In this document: one piece after another, positions 12,604 through 24,232 of the stretch
Layout: each line of letters begins with the position of its first letter
Position numbering within the stretch: the first letter of the stretch is position 1
Source of the DNA: Leptodactylus fallax
Lineage: Eukaryota; Chordata; Amphibia; Anura; Leptodactylidae
Reading direction: 5' to 3'
NCBI GenBank assembly: GCA_947044405.1
Contig: CAMRHE010000168.1
Span: 3,846,001 to 3,910,000, forward strand
DNA: 64,000 nucleotides
Made by a program: the position numbers and the translations under genes
Notes under the pieces: model-generated
What the model was told of the DNA's origin: nothing
Database searches by the model: none
What the model saw: only the letters and a program-made list of their open reading frames with translations

Positions 12604-15600
12604 ATGTTCACTGCATGTTTTTTGTCTCTATTTGCTGCTTTTTTGCAAACTTACTGCCCATTCCCACCTCCTTTTACTTCTATCCACATCAGTCCCTCTC
12701 TCCTTCCCTCTCCTATGTGCAGCTCCCATTCTCTCTTCACCTTCCTCGACCACCTTAACCCACCTTGTGCTTCTGTGCAACAAATTAGACGATCTCACAA
12801 GTCATTTATCCATCTGCTGTCTCTTGCTGTTCTCCTGCTATTAGCTGCTGGGGACATCTCTCCAAACCCTGGTCCTCCTTCTGGTAACCTCAACTCTGTA
12901 TCTGACTCAACAAGAAACCCTTCTAACTTTTTTAATATTCATTGTCTGCCATCTCCTTCTCCTCCACTAGTGTCTTTCTCTTGTGATCTCTGGAACGCCC
13001 GCTCACTCTGCAACAAACTTGATATTACTCAAGATCTCTTTATTTCAGTCTTTTAACCTGCTGGCTGTCACTGAAACCTGGATTAAACAGTCTGACACCG
13101 CATCCCCTGCTGCTCTCTGTTATGATGGCCTCCAATTGGCAAGGTGGAGGGATAGGTGTCCTTCTATCACCACAATGCATTTTTCAGGTCATTCCTGCAG
13201 TACCATTGCTCTCTTTCTCCTCTTTCGAGGTCCACACTATCAGACTCCCTTTCTGCCCTTTCTCCTTGCGAGTAGCTGTCATCTACCGTCCCCCTAGCAC
13301 CATACCAGTTCTTAGATCACTTTTCTTCTTGGCTTCCAAACTTCCTATCCTGTGAAATTCCTACCCTCATTATGGGTGACTATAACATTCCCATTAACAC
13401 CCCTGTCTCTCCATCTGCCTCTCGCCTTCTATCACTAACCGCCTCTCTTGGTCTCTCTCAGCTTACTTCTTCTCCCACACACAAAGATGGTAATATCCTA
13501 GATCTGGTCTTCTTACGGCTCTGTTCTTTCTCTGAGCATTAGCCTACCAATTTCTGACCATAACCTTCTTTCTTTTATCATCAAAGCTTCCTGTCCTTCA
13601 CAAAACACACTGACCTACCGCACATGCAGAAATCTATGGGCTATAAACATACAGCACCTCTCAGACATCCTACAGTCATCACTGTCGCTCATCTCTTCTC
13701 TCTCCTGTCCTGAATTGGCCACCAAACACTACAATGACACTCTCAACACCATCCTGGATAAAGTAGCACCCTTGACCGTCCGAAAATCCCAACACAGACA
13801 CCGGCAACCTTGGCACACTCCTCAAACACGTTTTCTTCAGCAATGCTCAAGATGTGCCGAACGGCTATGGCGAAAATCTCACACATATGCAGATTTTCTT
13901 CACTTCAAGTTTATGCTCAAAGCCTATAACTCTGCCCTTCACCTCGCCGAACAAGTTTACTTCACTTTTCTCATCTCTTCTCTCTCCAATAACCCTAAAC
14001 GACTCTTTGACACCTTTCACTCCCTTCTCACGCCAAAGGTGTGGGCACCTGTCACAGACCTCAGTGCCCAAGACATGGCCACGTACTTTAAAGACAAAAT
14101 TGACAACATCCGTCAGAAAATAACCCATTCTCCAAGCGGTATTAGTCCCTTTCTACCCCTTCCTCCTCATTGTGAACTCTCATTATTTGACCCGGGAATA
14201 GAAGAAGAAGTCTCACAGCTCCTTTCCTCTTCTTGTCCCACTACTTGCACAAGTGATCCTATCTCGTCACACCTTCTCCGGTCCATGTCCCCTACTGTTA
14301 CAACTCACCTTACTAAAATTTTTAACCTCTCTCTTTCTTCTGGAATCTTTCCCTCCTCCTTCAAACATGCTGTCATAACCCCACTACTGAAAAAAACCCT
14401 CCCTTGACTCATACTGTGCTGCTAACTACCGATCTGTCTCTAACCTCCCCTTCATCTCTAAACTCCTGGAATGCTTGGTCTACTCCCACCTCATCCACTA
14501 TCTCTCTGCTATCTCTCTTCTGGACCCCTTACAATCAGGTTTTCGTGCACTACACGCTACAGAAACGGCCCTCACAAAGGTCTACAACGATCTCTTGACG
14601 GCTAGATCTAAAGGGAACTATTCACTACTTATTCTTCTGGATCTCTCAGCAGCATTCGACCCTGTAGACCACAAACTCCTCCTTACTATGCTCCATTCTA
14701 GTGTCCTCAGGGATACCTCCTCTCTCTCTTGGTTTTCTTCCTATCTCTCTAATTGCTCATTTAGTGTATCATTCACTGGTGTCATTTCTTCTCCTCAGCT
14801 CCTTGCGGCTGGGGTTCCTCAAGGCTCGGTCCTAGGTCCCCTCCTCTTTTATCTGTATATAGCCCCAGTTGGACAAACCATTTGCAAATTTGGCTTTCTA
14901 TACCATCTTTATGCAGATGATAGCCAACTATATACCTCATCCTGTGACATCACTCCTGCACTACTACAGAACACCAGTGACTGTCTCTCTGCTGTCTCTA
15001 ACATCATGTCTTCTCTTTATCTGAAATTGATTCTTTCAAAACTGAGCTTCCTGTGTTCCCTCCATCTACTAACCGACCTAACCCTGCTATCTCCATTTCT
15101 GTCTGCGGACTTACTATTACCCCGAGAGAGCATGCCCGCTGTCTGGGGGTTCTATTTGATTCAGATCTCACCTTTACCTCACATATTCAGACACTTGCAC
15201 GCTCTTGCCACCTGCACCTTAAAAACATCTCTAGAATTCGCCCTTTTCTCACCATGGAAACATCAAAAACCCTCATTGTCGCTCTGATTCTCTCTCTTCT
15301 TCACTATTGCAATTCTCTTCTAATTGGACTTCCTCTTACTAAACTCTCCCCACTACAATCTGTCCTGAATGCAGCCGCCAGACTCATCTTTCTGTCAAAC
15401 CGGTACACAGACGCATTTACCTTGTGTCAGTCGCTGTATTGGTTGCCCATCCATCACAGAATACAATATAAAATTATCACACTGATCCACAAATCCATCC
15501 ATAGCGCTGCGCCCCCCGATATCTCCTCTCTTGTCACTGTCTACCGCCCTAACCGTCCTCTCCGTTCTGCCAATGACTTTAGACTTGCATCCCCTGTTAT

Positions 15601-15748
15601 CCGATCATCCCACTCCCGTCTCCAAGACTTTTCTCAAGCTGCATCGGTGCTCTGGAATGCTTTACCCAAGACAATCCGATTAATCCCCAACTACAGCAAA
15701 ACTGTCCTAAAATCACATCTGTTTGGTCAGGCCTATCACATGACCTGA
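12604..15748 (+). pseudogene. L2/CR1-like endonuclease-reverse transcriptase polyprotein, frameshifted
   Basis: The frame opens at 12604 with a hydrophobic N terminus and a 2A-like motif at codons 83-91 (GDISPNPGP). It then runs into an APE-type endonuclease (WNARSLCNKL near 12990; LAVTETWI near 13065; GDYNIPIN-like near 13375). The reverse transcriptase follows: [45 protein letters not shown] and the catalytic LYADDSQLY at about 14907-14927. A conserved C-terminal domain ends at 15748. Breaks are present near 13050, across 13300-13700, at about 14405 (frame +2 to 0) and at about 15045. It would nick DNA and reverse-transcribe its own RNA, but this copy is inactive. Confidence 0.85.
12850..12876 (+). 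other. 2A-like ribosome-skipping motif in the LINE N terminus
   Basis: Codons 83-91 of the LINE frame read GDISPNPGP, preceded by a leucine/alanine-rich helix (AVLLLLAA). The consensus is DxExNPGP, so the glutamate position is serine here. 2A-like sequences at the N terminus of APE-type non-LTR elements (CR1, L2, Rex1, Tx1 clades) are documented. Activity of this variant is not known. Confidence 0.6.
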
Positions 15749-16242
15749 TCACAGTGTAGAGTACAGAGGTGTAAAACAATAACACCTTTTATCCTTCCTC
15801 CTCTGTTCCTCAGATCCTGTCCTCTCCATCTAGAAGTTACACTGCACTCCTTGCACTTAGTATCTGTTTATTCACAGATACAGGCTGGTGACGGGTTCAT
15901 ACAGCTTCAGTTATATAACCTTTTCTATTAAAAGATGGCTGGACCATGGTAGCAAACAAGCCCTCTGACCTCTTGTGTCCCCCTATTTCCTGATAGAATG
16001 TAAGCTCTTGCGAGCAGGGCCCTCACTCCTATTGTTTGATATGTTTATTTCTTTGTCACATTGTAATGTCTCATATTGTCTGTTCTCTGATTTGTAAAGT
16101 GCTACAGAATATGTTGGCGCTATATAAATAAAGTTGTTATTATTATTATTATTATTATAATATAAGGATCACAGCATATATATATATACAATACAAAAAA
16201 ATACATATATGCTCACAACACTCATATACAGCTTTCATACAC

Positions 16243-16610
16243 TTAAAGAGGACCTTTCATGTCCTCAGGCACATGCAGTTTTATATACCGCTAGAAAGCC
16301 GACAGTGCGATTACTATCCGTTTCTAATCCGTTTTAGACCTCAATGTTAAAAAAAAACGGATTGGTTTCTGTCTGGAATCTTTATTTTTTTAACTAAGAA
16401 AAAGTACTGTAAGAGCGGATACCAGATGGAAATGCTCCAAACGCACACCTGCGGATGGTTTTTACAACCCATTGAAATCAATGGGTTTTAAAACAAACCG
16501 TTTGAAATCAGCTTTTGAGGATTTTGAGACTGTTTCAAAAACTGATTTCGTGCGGGGGGGGGGGGGGGTTCAAGCGCAGATGTGAACCCAGCCTTACTTA
16601 GCACACATTT
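16243..16610. repeat. MITE fragments: Kolobok-type left end and a second repeat
   Basis: At 16243 TTAAAGAGGACCTTTCATG is a T2/Kolobok-type left end with no matching right end. From about 16335 a second repeat begins, with the internal palindrome acccattgaaatcaatgggt at about 16468-16487 and the end gtgaacccagcctta. A 16-17-nt G run at 16554 interrupts it. Neither carries genes. Confidence 0.5.
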
Positions 16611-17238
16611 ACCCTTCTTCTTTTCCTGTCTGGAGAGTAGAGTCTAGAATGGAGTAGTTTAAATCAGGTGTATCATGGTTCCAATAGATGGTGCTAGCTG
16701 TGCATTATGGCAGGCTCCGCATTGTAGGCTCTTCCATTGTTGAAGTAGAGACTATCCATGCCTCTGCTATATGCAACACTAACCCACCTGGTTTGACCTG
16801 AATACAGCAGGTGGTGCCTCATACTAACAGTCAAAGGAGGCAGCACCACTTACTGCATTCACAACATGCCAGGCAGCACCTGAGTTTACCTACTCCATTC
16901 TAGCATCTTTCCTGTATGGAGTCTTCTTGTTCCTTTGACTCAAGGACATTTTGGTCATGTGACATGATCACATGATGTGTTCTTTAAAGTTTCTGCAAAG
17001 TAAAAGGAAGACTGCAGACAGGAGGGTAGATGCTATAACTGAGTGGGTAAAATCAAGTGCTGCCTGGTATGGTGTGGATCCAGTAGGTGGCACTGCCTCC
17101 TGAGATTGTTAGTATGAGGCTCCTCCTGCTGTATTCACATCAAATCGGGTGGGTTAGGGTTGCATATAGGAGAGTCATAGTTAGAATCTACTTTGACAAT
17201 GCAAGCCCCCGAAAATACAGAGGCTGTGGGTGTGTGAG
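16611..17238. other. Unclassified non-coding sequence
   Basis: Contains partially repeated phrases (cagcaggtggtgcctcatactaacag near 16808 and its approximate inverse, ctgttagtatgaggctcctcctgctg, near 17103), so it may be an old inverted-repeat element. No genes were recognised. Confidence 0.4.
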
Positions 17239-17903
17239 TGTAAGGGAATCGCTAGAGGAGCGATTCCCCAGTGCTGCTGCAGAACCCTGGGGGGAGGGGC
17301 ACAACAAGACAGTGAGCCAAAAGCTGAACCCCCCACTGTCCCTGGCTAACTTGCCTATCTGTCCTAGGCGACAGCAGCAACTGGTCGACAGGCCCTACCT
17401 AAAATAGGTGACAACACAGAACGCAGACAGGACGAACAACAAAAAGGGAGGTCAATTAGCCAAGGGGTTGGTAACAGACGAGCAATGCAGTACAGAATCA
17501 AAGTCCAAGAGAATAGTCAAAAGTCAAGGCCAGAGGTCAGGAATAGGAATACAAGTAACAAAAACAGCAAGGAGTAATAGCCAGAACGCACGAAGCAATA
17601 ACCAGTGATCATGTGAGGGCTGACAACATGTTTATAGAAAGTCTGGACCAGCCCCAGACAGCATTGGTAGACAGGCTGTCAATCACACAGGCAAGGCTGA
17701 GATTAACTATTAGTGGAGCAGAGGAAAGCCAAGATACAAGAGACGGGTGTGGCAGAAATTCAATTACAGACAGGAGGTATTAGGACAGTGTTCAGACTGA
17801 GCAACGAGAAACCTACGCAAGGAATCAAACTGAACACGCCTCCTTCGCCACAGTGTGCGAGGGGAAGGGTGGCGCAGAGACCCGAACAGGCAGAGACGTT
17901 ACA
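17239..17903. mobile_element. Solo LTR with 5-bp target duplication
   Basis: This 665-bp segment starts TGTAAGGGAATCGC and ends GACGTTACA, i.e. TGTAA...TTACA inverted ends. It is flanked on both sides by the identical 5-mer GTGAG (17234-17238 and 17904-17908). That is the signature of an LTR left after recombination between the two LTRs of a retrotransposon or ERV. There is no internal region or pol sequence nearby. Family and orientation cannot be assigned. The ORFs inside it have no motifs. Confidence 0.7.
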
Positions 17904-18109
17904 GTGAGCATCTAATTTAAACCACTGCATTCTACATTAAAGACAGGAGGCTCCTGCACACATTAGTGTATGTAGGGATTGCTATAGATCACAGTTATGT
18001 ACAATTTCCACTATGTACACAAATGTGTTCAGGGCTGGGAAGCAGAAAACGGCAGAAGGCTCATCTTCCACCCTCCGCAGTCCAAATTACCAATCTGAGG
18101 TCAGAGGTG

Positions 18110-18850
18110 TACTTTACCTCATGAATAGAGTGACCCTGGAAGTTGGGTGCCTTTTTGCAGCTAACAGAATTCACTCTTCTGGGAAGACTTTCTACAAGAC
18201 TTTGGAGTGTGTCTGGGAATTTTTGCCCATTTATCCAGAAGAGCATTTGTGAGGTCAGGCATTGATGTTGAATGAGTTGTGTTAAATGAGTATGACATTA
18301 GTGCGCTGTTCAGGCCACTTGAGTTCCTCCAAAATCTTTAAACCATGTATGAACCTCACATTGCGTATAGGGGCACTATCATACTAGAACATAAGGTGGA
18401 ATTTTCCAAACTTTTGATACCTTGGAAGTATAACTATCTAGAATATCTTGGTATGCAGTAGCATTAACATTACTATTCACTGGAAATAAGAGGCTTTGGC
18501 CTGAAAAATCCTGAAAAATAACCCCATAGCATTATCTCTCCTCGAGCAAATTTTATAGAAGGAACTATGCATTCCAGCAGAAAATGTTCTCTGAACCTTT
18601 ACCAAACTCAGGTTCATTTGTCAGACATTAAAACATGAATCAACATTGAAGATAGCATTTTTCCATTGCTCCATAAACCAGTGCCGACATACTTAATGCC
18701 ACTTCAACCAATGCTTCACAATGTGCATTGTCATTCTATGTCCTAAGGCACCAATGTTCTGTTCATGTGCTGATGTCAATTCCAGATGCAGTTTTAAACT
18801 CTGTGGTAAGTGATGCACCACACACTTCAGTGCTCGGGGAATCTCTTTGT
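18110..18850 (-). pseudogene. Strongly decayed Tc1 transposase relic
   Basis: The plus strand keeps recognisable antisense family phrases such as cttctgggaagactttctac, agaagagcatttgtgaggtc, atcttggtatgcagtagcatt and aataaccccatagcatta. These match, in order, the complement of a Tc1 transposase gene known from frogs and fishes. No open frame of useful length survives. The terminal repeats are not attached. Confidence 0.6.
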
Positions 18851-19517
18851 GAGTTTGTTTTTGTATGGAAATAACATGGCTTTCAGCTTGATATGAAAGA
18901 CCCTGCTTGCGATAGGGTAGCTACAACACTGGAACGCCAAAATTTGTAGCACTTTCCTTATACTTTTGACAATATAGTGCATATACTGCATATTTTGCAT
19001 GGAGTTTTTGATGGAACCTGTGACAGAGCTTCCACTGCAGATGTGAACAGAGTCTGATGTATTAAAAGTTATCCATTCAGGACAATTCATTTTAAAACTT
19101 CCCACAAGTTGAGTTTGGAGCAAATCAGCATTTATTGCTAGCGACAGCATCTATAATTTCTGTTTGGACTGCTGGACAAACCAGTATTATGTGTTACCCT
19201 GTTTCTTGGTTTATCCAGTATACATTTTTGGCTTCTCTATAGGGAATATACATGACTTCATGTGACAAAAGTAAATGTCAAATATTTTATTTACTATGAA
19301 TCAGTCAGTTAACAAATGTTTTTTCCAGTTACAAGATAAAATTCTACCTATTGAAGTCCAGCATCCAAAGATTGGGAAATGAAGTTTTGTGTATTCTAAA
19401 AGGCATAGTTTAATGTAATTAGTAATCTATTAATAAGGTGTAATGTTTTTTTTACTGGAGAAGTTTCATGCAGTACAAAGGTCATACAAAAGTAGAGTGC
19501 AGCATTGTTCATTGACA
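18851..19517. other. Unclassified AT-rich sequence
   Basis: No coding potential or terminal repeats were recognised. Confidence 0.4.
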
Positions 19518-19850
19518 TTAAAGGGGTTTTTCCATGAATATTATAGTATATAAATTTGTAGACAAGTAAAAATTAAATATTTTTGCAATCAGTTCTTGCA
19601 GAGTTTTAAATATTTTCTCTAACCCTCATTGTGATGGCAGTCTGTTGTCTTGATGGGTTGCCAGTGGATACAGCCATGAATACAGGAACTTCATAAGGCC
19701 TTGCACTTATTGTCCACAATATAGAAATCAAGACTGGGTTTCTGCCAAGTTTCAGACCACAAAAAATTTCGGCATTCATAGCCTTATCTATTGGCAACTG
19801 TCATCGCTAAGATCATTAGAGAGAATTCTTAAAACTCTGCAAAATAAACA
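19518..19850. mobile_element. Truncated Kolobok-type MITE
   Basis: The left end TTAAAGGGGTTTTTCCATGAA and the interior (attggcaactgtcatcgctaagatcattagaga, aaaactctgcaaaa) match the complete element at 20125-20630, but the copy stops before the right terminal repeat. Confidence 0.65.
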
Positions 19851-20124
19851 TTTTTGAAGCCAGTCACTTGTCATTTTCTGAGAATCAGCTTTCTTATAAT
19901 ACCAGAACCATTTTTCTAGGTGGTATAAAACAGAAGATACAGCCATTCGAAGTGACCATCCCCCTTTTGGTAAATGCTTCAGCTCTGCATATATACAATA
20001 TACCTGTACACAATGGCGAAAAAATATATATATTATTCTGCACTGCAGCAGATGAGGGTGACATGATTTTGATAAACAGTTGGCACATACAAATTTGTCC
20101 ACACTTAACTGATTTCCAACATAG

Positions 20125-20630
20125 TTAAAGGGGTATTCCCATGAACATAAATATTTTTAAATTTGTAGATAATTAAAAGTTAAATATTTTTGCAAATATA
20201 AGTAACTACACATTTTGTTGACTTTTAAAGATTATTTCTAAATAACTTGTGGTCACAAGTTGTTGTCTTGATCGGTTGCCAGTGGATACGACCATTAATG
20301 CAGGCCTTTCTAAGGTCAGAAAATCAGCTATGATTTCCTTATTGTGGCCGGAATAACTTCTGATACATGTAGTGTCCCTGCCTGATAACCCAGCTACAAT
20401 AAGAAAATCATGGCTGGGTTCCTGACAAGTCCCAAACCATAGAACGTTTCTGCATTTGTGGTCGTATCCTTTGGCAACCGATCAAGACAACAGACTGTCA
20501 TCACTAAGATAGTTAGAGAAAATTTTTAAAACTCTGCAGAATTTTTAACTATTTATATTTGCAAAAATGTTTAACTTTTAATTATCTACAAATATAGATA
20601 TGATTATGTTCAAGGGAATAACCCCTTTAA
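20125..20630. mobile_element. Kolobok/T2-type MITE with TTAA ends
   Basis: The 506-bp element starts TTAAAGGGGTATTCCCATGA and ends AAGGGAATAACCCCTTTAA. The terminal inverted repeats extend inwards through ttgtagataattaaaagtt and its complement. It is non-coding. The sibling copy at 19518-19850 is about 0.3 kb upstream. Confidence 0.8.
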
Positions 20631-20970
20631 GGATTTCAAGTTGTCTTGAAACCAATATGACAATATGACAACATGCTAAGAAAGGCAATTCGCCATCCAC
20701 CTCTGGGTGGTTGCACATAGACACAAATAGAATAGTTAGTATATCACTTTCTTTATAACACCTCCTTGCCCAGTGCCCCCACTGATAAATGTTTAGCCCA
20801 GAAAAAAAAAACCTCTCCTTTTTTGTTAGACTGCAGTAGCTTCCGGTAAAGCACAACAACTTTTATTTCAGGTTATTTGTTTGAACAAGCACTAACTGTC
20901 TTTGCTTGCAGTATTATTTCTGGCATAATATACCTTGTGTAGCAATGTATTACACAATTTACAAGTGAAC
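20631..20970. other. Unclassified non-coding sequence
   Basis: No recognisable feature between the Kolobok MITE and the Tx1-like LINE. Confidence 0.4.
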
Positions 20971-21269
20971 AGTTTGTCAACTAACCATTCTGATCCTTCC
21001 TTGCTCCCTGCTCATTCCCGGCATCCTGACATATCTGCTGCATCGGAGGGCCCACTTACCCTGATACCCAGGACTCTCCGGTAAGTCAGGGCGATCCAGC
21101 TCTGGTGGCCTCCTCTCACTTCCCACTAGCTGCACTTTGCTCTTTGTCACAGGCCCCCCTGTTACCCCTCCACAAACTTCTAAATATGGGGCTCCTGGAT
21201 TATCCCACGCTGGGGACTGAGATTGGGGCATAAGCCCACCAACTAAAAATATCCCGGTACCGGTCCCCC

Positions 21270-21776
21270 ATGCAAAAGGTACACCTGAAAGGTCTCCCTA
21301 GACCCCTGCCAGATGCTGACCTGTCTTCTGAAGAATATATCACCCCTCCACCTACATGCCATAGGATCTGTCCTGAGACATCCAACTCCACTTTACGTCA
21401 GACCTCAGACTCCATCTACATTCCACCAGATAAAGCTGTCCACACTCTACAGGATCACCCTGAACTACAAACTCTATTGCCACTTCTCCCCAGTAAGAGA
21501 GATATGAATGACTCGGCCTCTGACCTGAAGAAAGCTTGGCACCATGATCTTAAAGAGGTCAAAACTTATATAGCGACTCTGAAGCAAGGTGTTGACGACC
21601 TAGAACTCTTCCAGACTTCATTGACTGCCCCTATCCAAGCTCTACAAAAGTCATCTTCCTCTGCCACCACTCAGCACCGCAAATTTATGTCCCACGTTGA
21701 CAACATAAAGAATCACAAGGAACCCACTTCTTTGCTCCCTGCACCTGCAATCAAGAACCGTTACTACCCAACTTGA
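21270..21776 (+). pseudogene. ORF1-like fragment of Tx1/L1 LINE
   Basis: A 168-codon open stretch upstream of the endonuclease. The central part (DLKKAWHHDLKEVKTYIATLKQ) looks like the coiled-coil segment of an L1-type ORF1 nucleic-acid-binding protein. No RRM is discernible and the stop comes early. The assignment rests mainly on position. Confidence 0.5.
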
Positions 21777-21799
21777 GTACACAGCAGTAGTGCAGAGGG

Positions 21800-23900
21800 C
21801 AAAACCAAAGGTATCTTCTTCCACAAGAGTCACCCTCTTAAAATAGTAGAATCTCTCTCAGATCCTGACGCTCAATATCTTTTCGTGGTTTGTGAATTCT
21901 ATGGTGTCACCTATAAAATAGCTAACATTTACTACCCCAACACCGGTCAAATTCCCTTTCTCCTCTCCACACTTCACACACTCCAATCACTTACCCGAGG
22001 CCATCTTTTCCTCTGTGGCGACCTTAATATAACTATCAACCTCCTTAATTGACTCTTCCATGGGAAAATCTTACATCCCCTATGCTGCTCTTAAAAAGCT
22101 ATGTAAGGTTTTACACTTCTTGCTGCTGTGTGACATTTGGCTTATCCTCCACCCAGATGCAAAAGACTACTTCTTCTTTTCCAATGCCCATAACTCATAC
22201 AGCAGATTGGACTATGTTGTTATCCCACACACCCTATTACCTCAGGTGAAAGTGGCTGGAATAGGTAATATCCTCCTCCCTGATCTTGCTCTTGTTCACT
22301 GCTCTCTCTGCCTCCAACCTCCTGGCAGCCTTCATAATACCTGGAGACTAAACGAATCTCTGCTGTCAGATGCTCAGTGTCTAATAGATCTCAATTAATC
22401 TATTGCTCTCTTTGAACACGATCACTTGCAGAACACTATTTTTCCGCCCAATCAATGGGAGACTTTGAAATGTGTTCTGCGAGGGGTCCTCGTAAAACAC
22501 GGAGCCAGGCTCAAAGAAGACGCAGGTTTAAAGCTAAAATCTCTTCTTCAGTCCCTACATACTCTAGAGGCACAACATAAACAAACTCTTCAGCATACTA
22601 CTCTCATTGCACTAACATTGACTCGCCATGAGATCAAATTCCTCCTGGAGCATAAACAGCAGAGACTTTGCCACCTAGGCCAAAGGTCCTTTTATGAATA
22701 GGGCAATAAAGCGGGCCGTTTGTTAGCCCGTGCGGTCTGGGACAGCCTGTCCTCCTACCATGTAATGTCCCTCAAGCATCCCTCTGGATGAATATCACAC
22801 CTCACCCCCCACATTGCCTTGGCTTTCTGAGATTACTACAAGTCTCTTTATAGTCTTCCCTTTCCAAATATCCTTAATCAAAAACTGGACCCCCTGATCC
22901 CCCTTTATTAATATTGCTGCTCAGATGCCCCATTCTCCTAACAGAAATTTAAATTAGGGATTTCTAACCTCCCTGCGGGTAAACGCCCAGGCTCAGATGG
23001 CTTTGCTGCTCGCTTCTACAAAACTCTGAGAACTGAGCTAAGCCCCGTCATGCTCAAAGTTTTCAATGCAGTGTCAACCGACGCACCCTTGCCCTCTTCT
23101 TTCCTTGACACCCCTATCACAGTTCTCCCTAAAGAGAGTAAAGACCCCCAACTCTGCCCTAGCTATAGGCCTATCTCATTGATAAATACTGACGCAAAGC
23201 TCTTTGCAAAACTCATTGCCAACAGACTGAGCAACCACATATTCGATTTCGTACACCCAGACCAAGTTGGTTTTATCCCACAAATGGAGTCCCGGGATAA
23301 CACTCTGAAGGCCTTCTCTGCTATTCACTGCGCACAGCACTCTCAAACCTTGATGATGCTACTATCCCTGGATGCAGAGAGGGCCTTCATTAGAGTGGAT
23401 TGGAATTTTCTCAAAGCGGTTCTCTTACAATTGGGTTTGTGCCACATCAGGCTTGCTTGTATACGAGCACTATACACCTCCCCTCAGGGTCAAGTCTGAC
23501 TGAGTAACCAAATATCCGATTTCATACACCCAGACCAGGTTGGTTATATCCCACAAAGGGACGCCCGGGATAACACCCTGAAGGCCTTCTCTGTTATCCA
23601 CTTCACACAGCATTCTCAAACATTGATGATGCTACTATCCCTAGATGCGGAGAAGGCCTTCAATAGAGTGGATTGGAATTTTCTTGAAGCGGTTCTCCTA
23701 CAAATTGGGTTTGGGCTCCATCAGGCTTGCTCATATACATGCACTATACACCTCCCCTCAGACTCAAGTCTAAGTGATTAGCACCCTATCGAACCCATTG
23801 ACTATATGCAATGGCACCTGTCAAGGATGCCCCCTTTCCCCGCTCCTATATGCCCTAGTAATGGAGCATTTACTAGCAGCTATCTGATGTAACCCGCACA
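21800..23900 (+). pseudogene. ORF2 (endonuclease and reverse transcriptase) of Tx1/L1 LINE, broken
   Basis: Endonuclease traces include FFHKSHPLKIVESLSDPDAQ, then IANIYYPNTGQIPFLLS and LFLCGDLNI, followed by a stop. RT traces are PITVLPKESKDPQLCPSYRP, SLINTDAKLFAKLIANRLS and LSLDAERAF. Between 23225 and 23775 the segment covering the fingers/palm entry is present twice (273-bp direct duplication, about 88% similar by eye). After it the text continues with NGTCQGCPLSPLLYALVMEH. Many stops and frameshifts make it non-functional. Confidence 0.75.
23225..23775 (+). repeat. 273-bp tandem duplication inside the LINE RT
   Basis: Copy 1 (23225-23497) and copy 2 (from 23498) both begin gactgag-aacca-atatccgattt-type sequence. 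Both encode the same RT region (DQVGF/YIPQ, DNTLKAFS, LMMLLSLDAE.AF). Copy 2 keeps LDAEKAFNRVDW, while copy 1 has LDAERAFIRVDW, so the copies have diverged since duplication. Confidence 0.8.
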
Positions 23901-23926
23901 TCACAGGACTGCGAGTAGGAGACCTA

Positions 23927-24232
23927 CATGTGCATCTCAATAAATTAGAATATCTTTGAAACGTTTATTTATTTCAGTAATTACATAAAAAAAAGTGACC
24001 TCCTATATTTTCTAGATTCCTTACACACAGAGTGCTCTATTTCAAGTGTTTTATTTCTGTAAAAGTTGATTATGGATTACAGGTAATGAAAACCCAAATC
24101 TAAGAAAATTAGAATATTGTAAAAAAGTTCAGTATTGTAAATTCAGTGTGTCTATTCTGTGACACCAGGAATGACCCCTTGCCAGCCTTTGTTAATGATT
24201 GGGAGAGGGATCTTTGATCTTCTTTTCTTTTC
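23927..24232. mobile_element. Tc1-like MITE fragment inside the LINE
   Basis: After a TA, the insertion begins catgtgcatctcaataaatt, a one-base variant of the terminus seen at 24965. It carries the same inner phrase (gaaaacccaaatctaagaaaattagaatattg). The right terminal repeat is missing or unrecognisable, and LINE coding sequence resumes at about 24235. Confidence 0.65.

Larger units (their letters stand above)
12156..16161 (+). mobile_element. L2/CR1-like LINE, near full length
   Basis: A 4-kb non-LTR retrotransposon. The layout is a non-coding leader (12156-12603, with TATATAAG near 12418), an endonuclease/RT reading frame broken in several places (12604-15748), then a 3' UTR ending in GCGCTATATAAATAAAG followed by TTATTATTATTA. 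That 3' end is typical of frog L2 families, and the simple-repeat tail replaces a poly(A). Only one long ORF is recognisable; a separate ORF1 is not seen. Confidence 0.85.
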
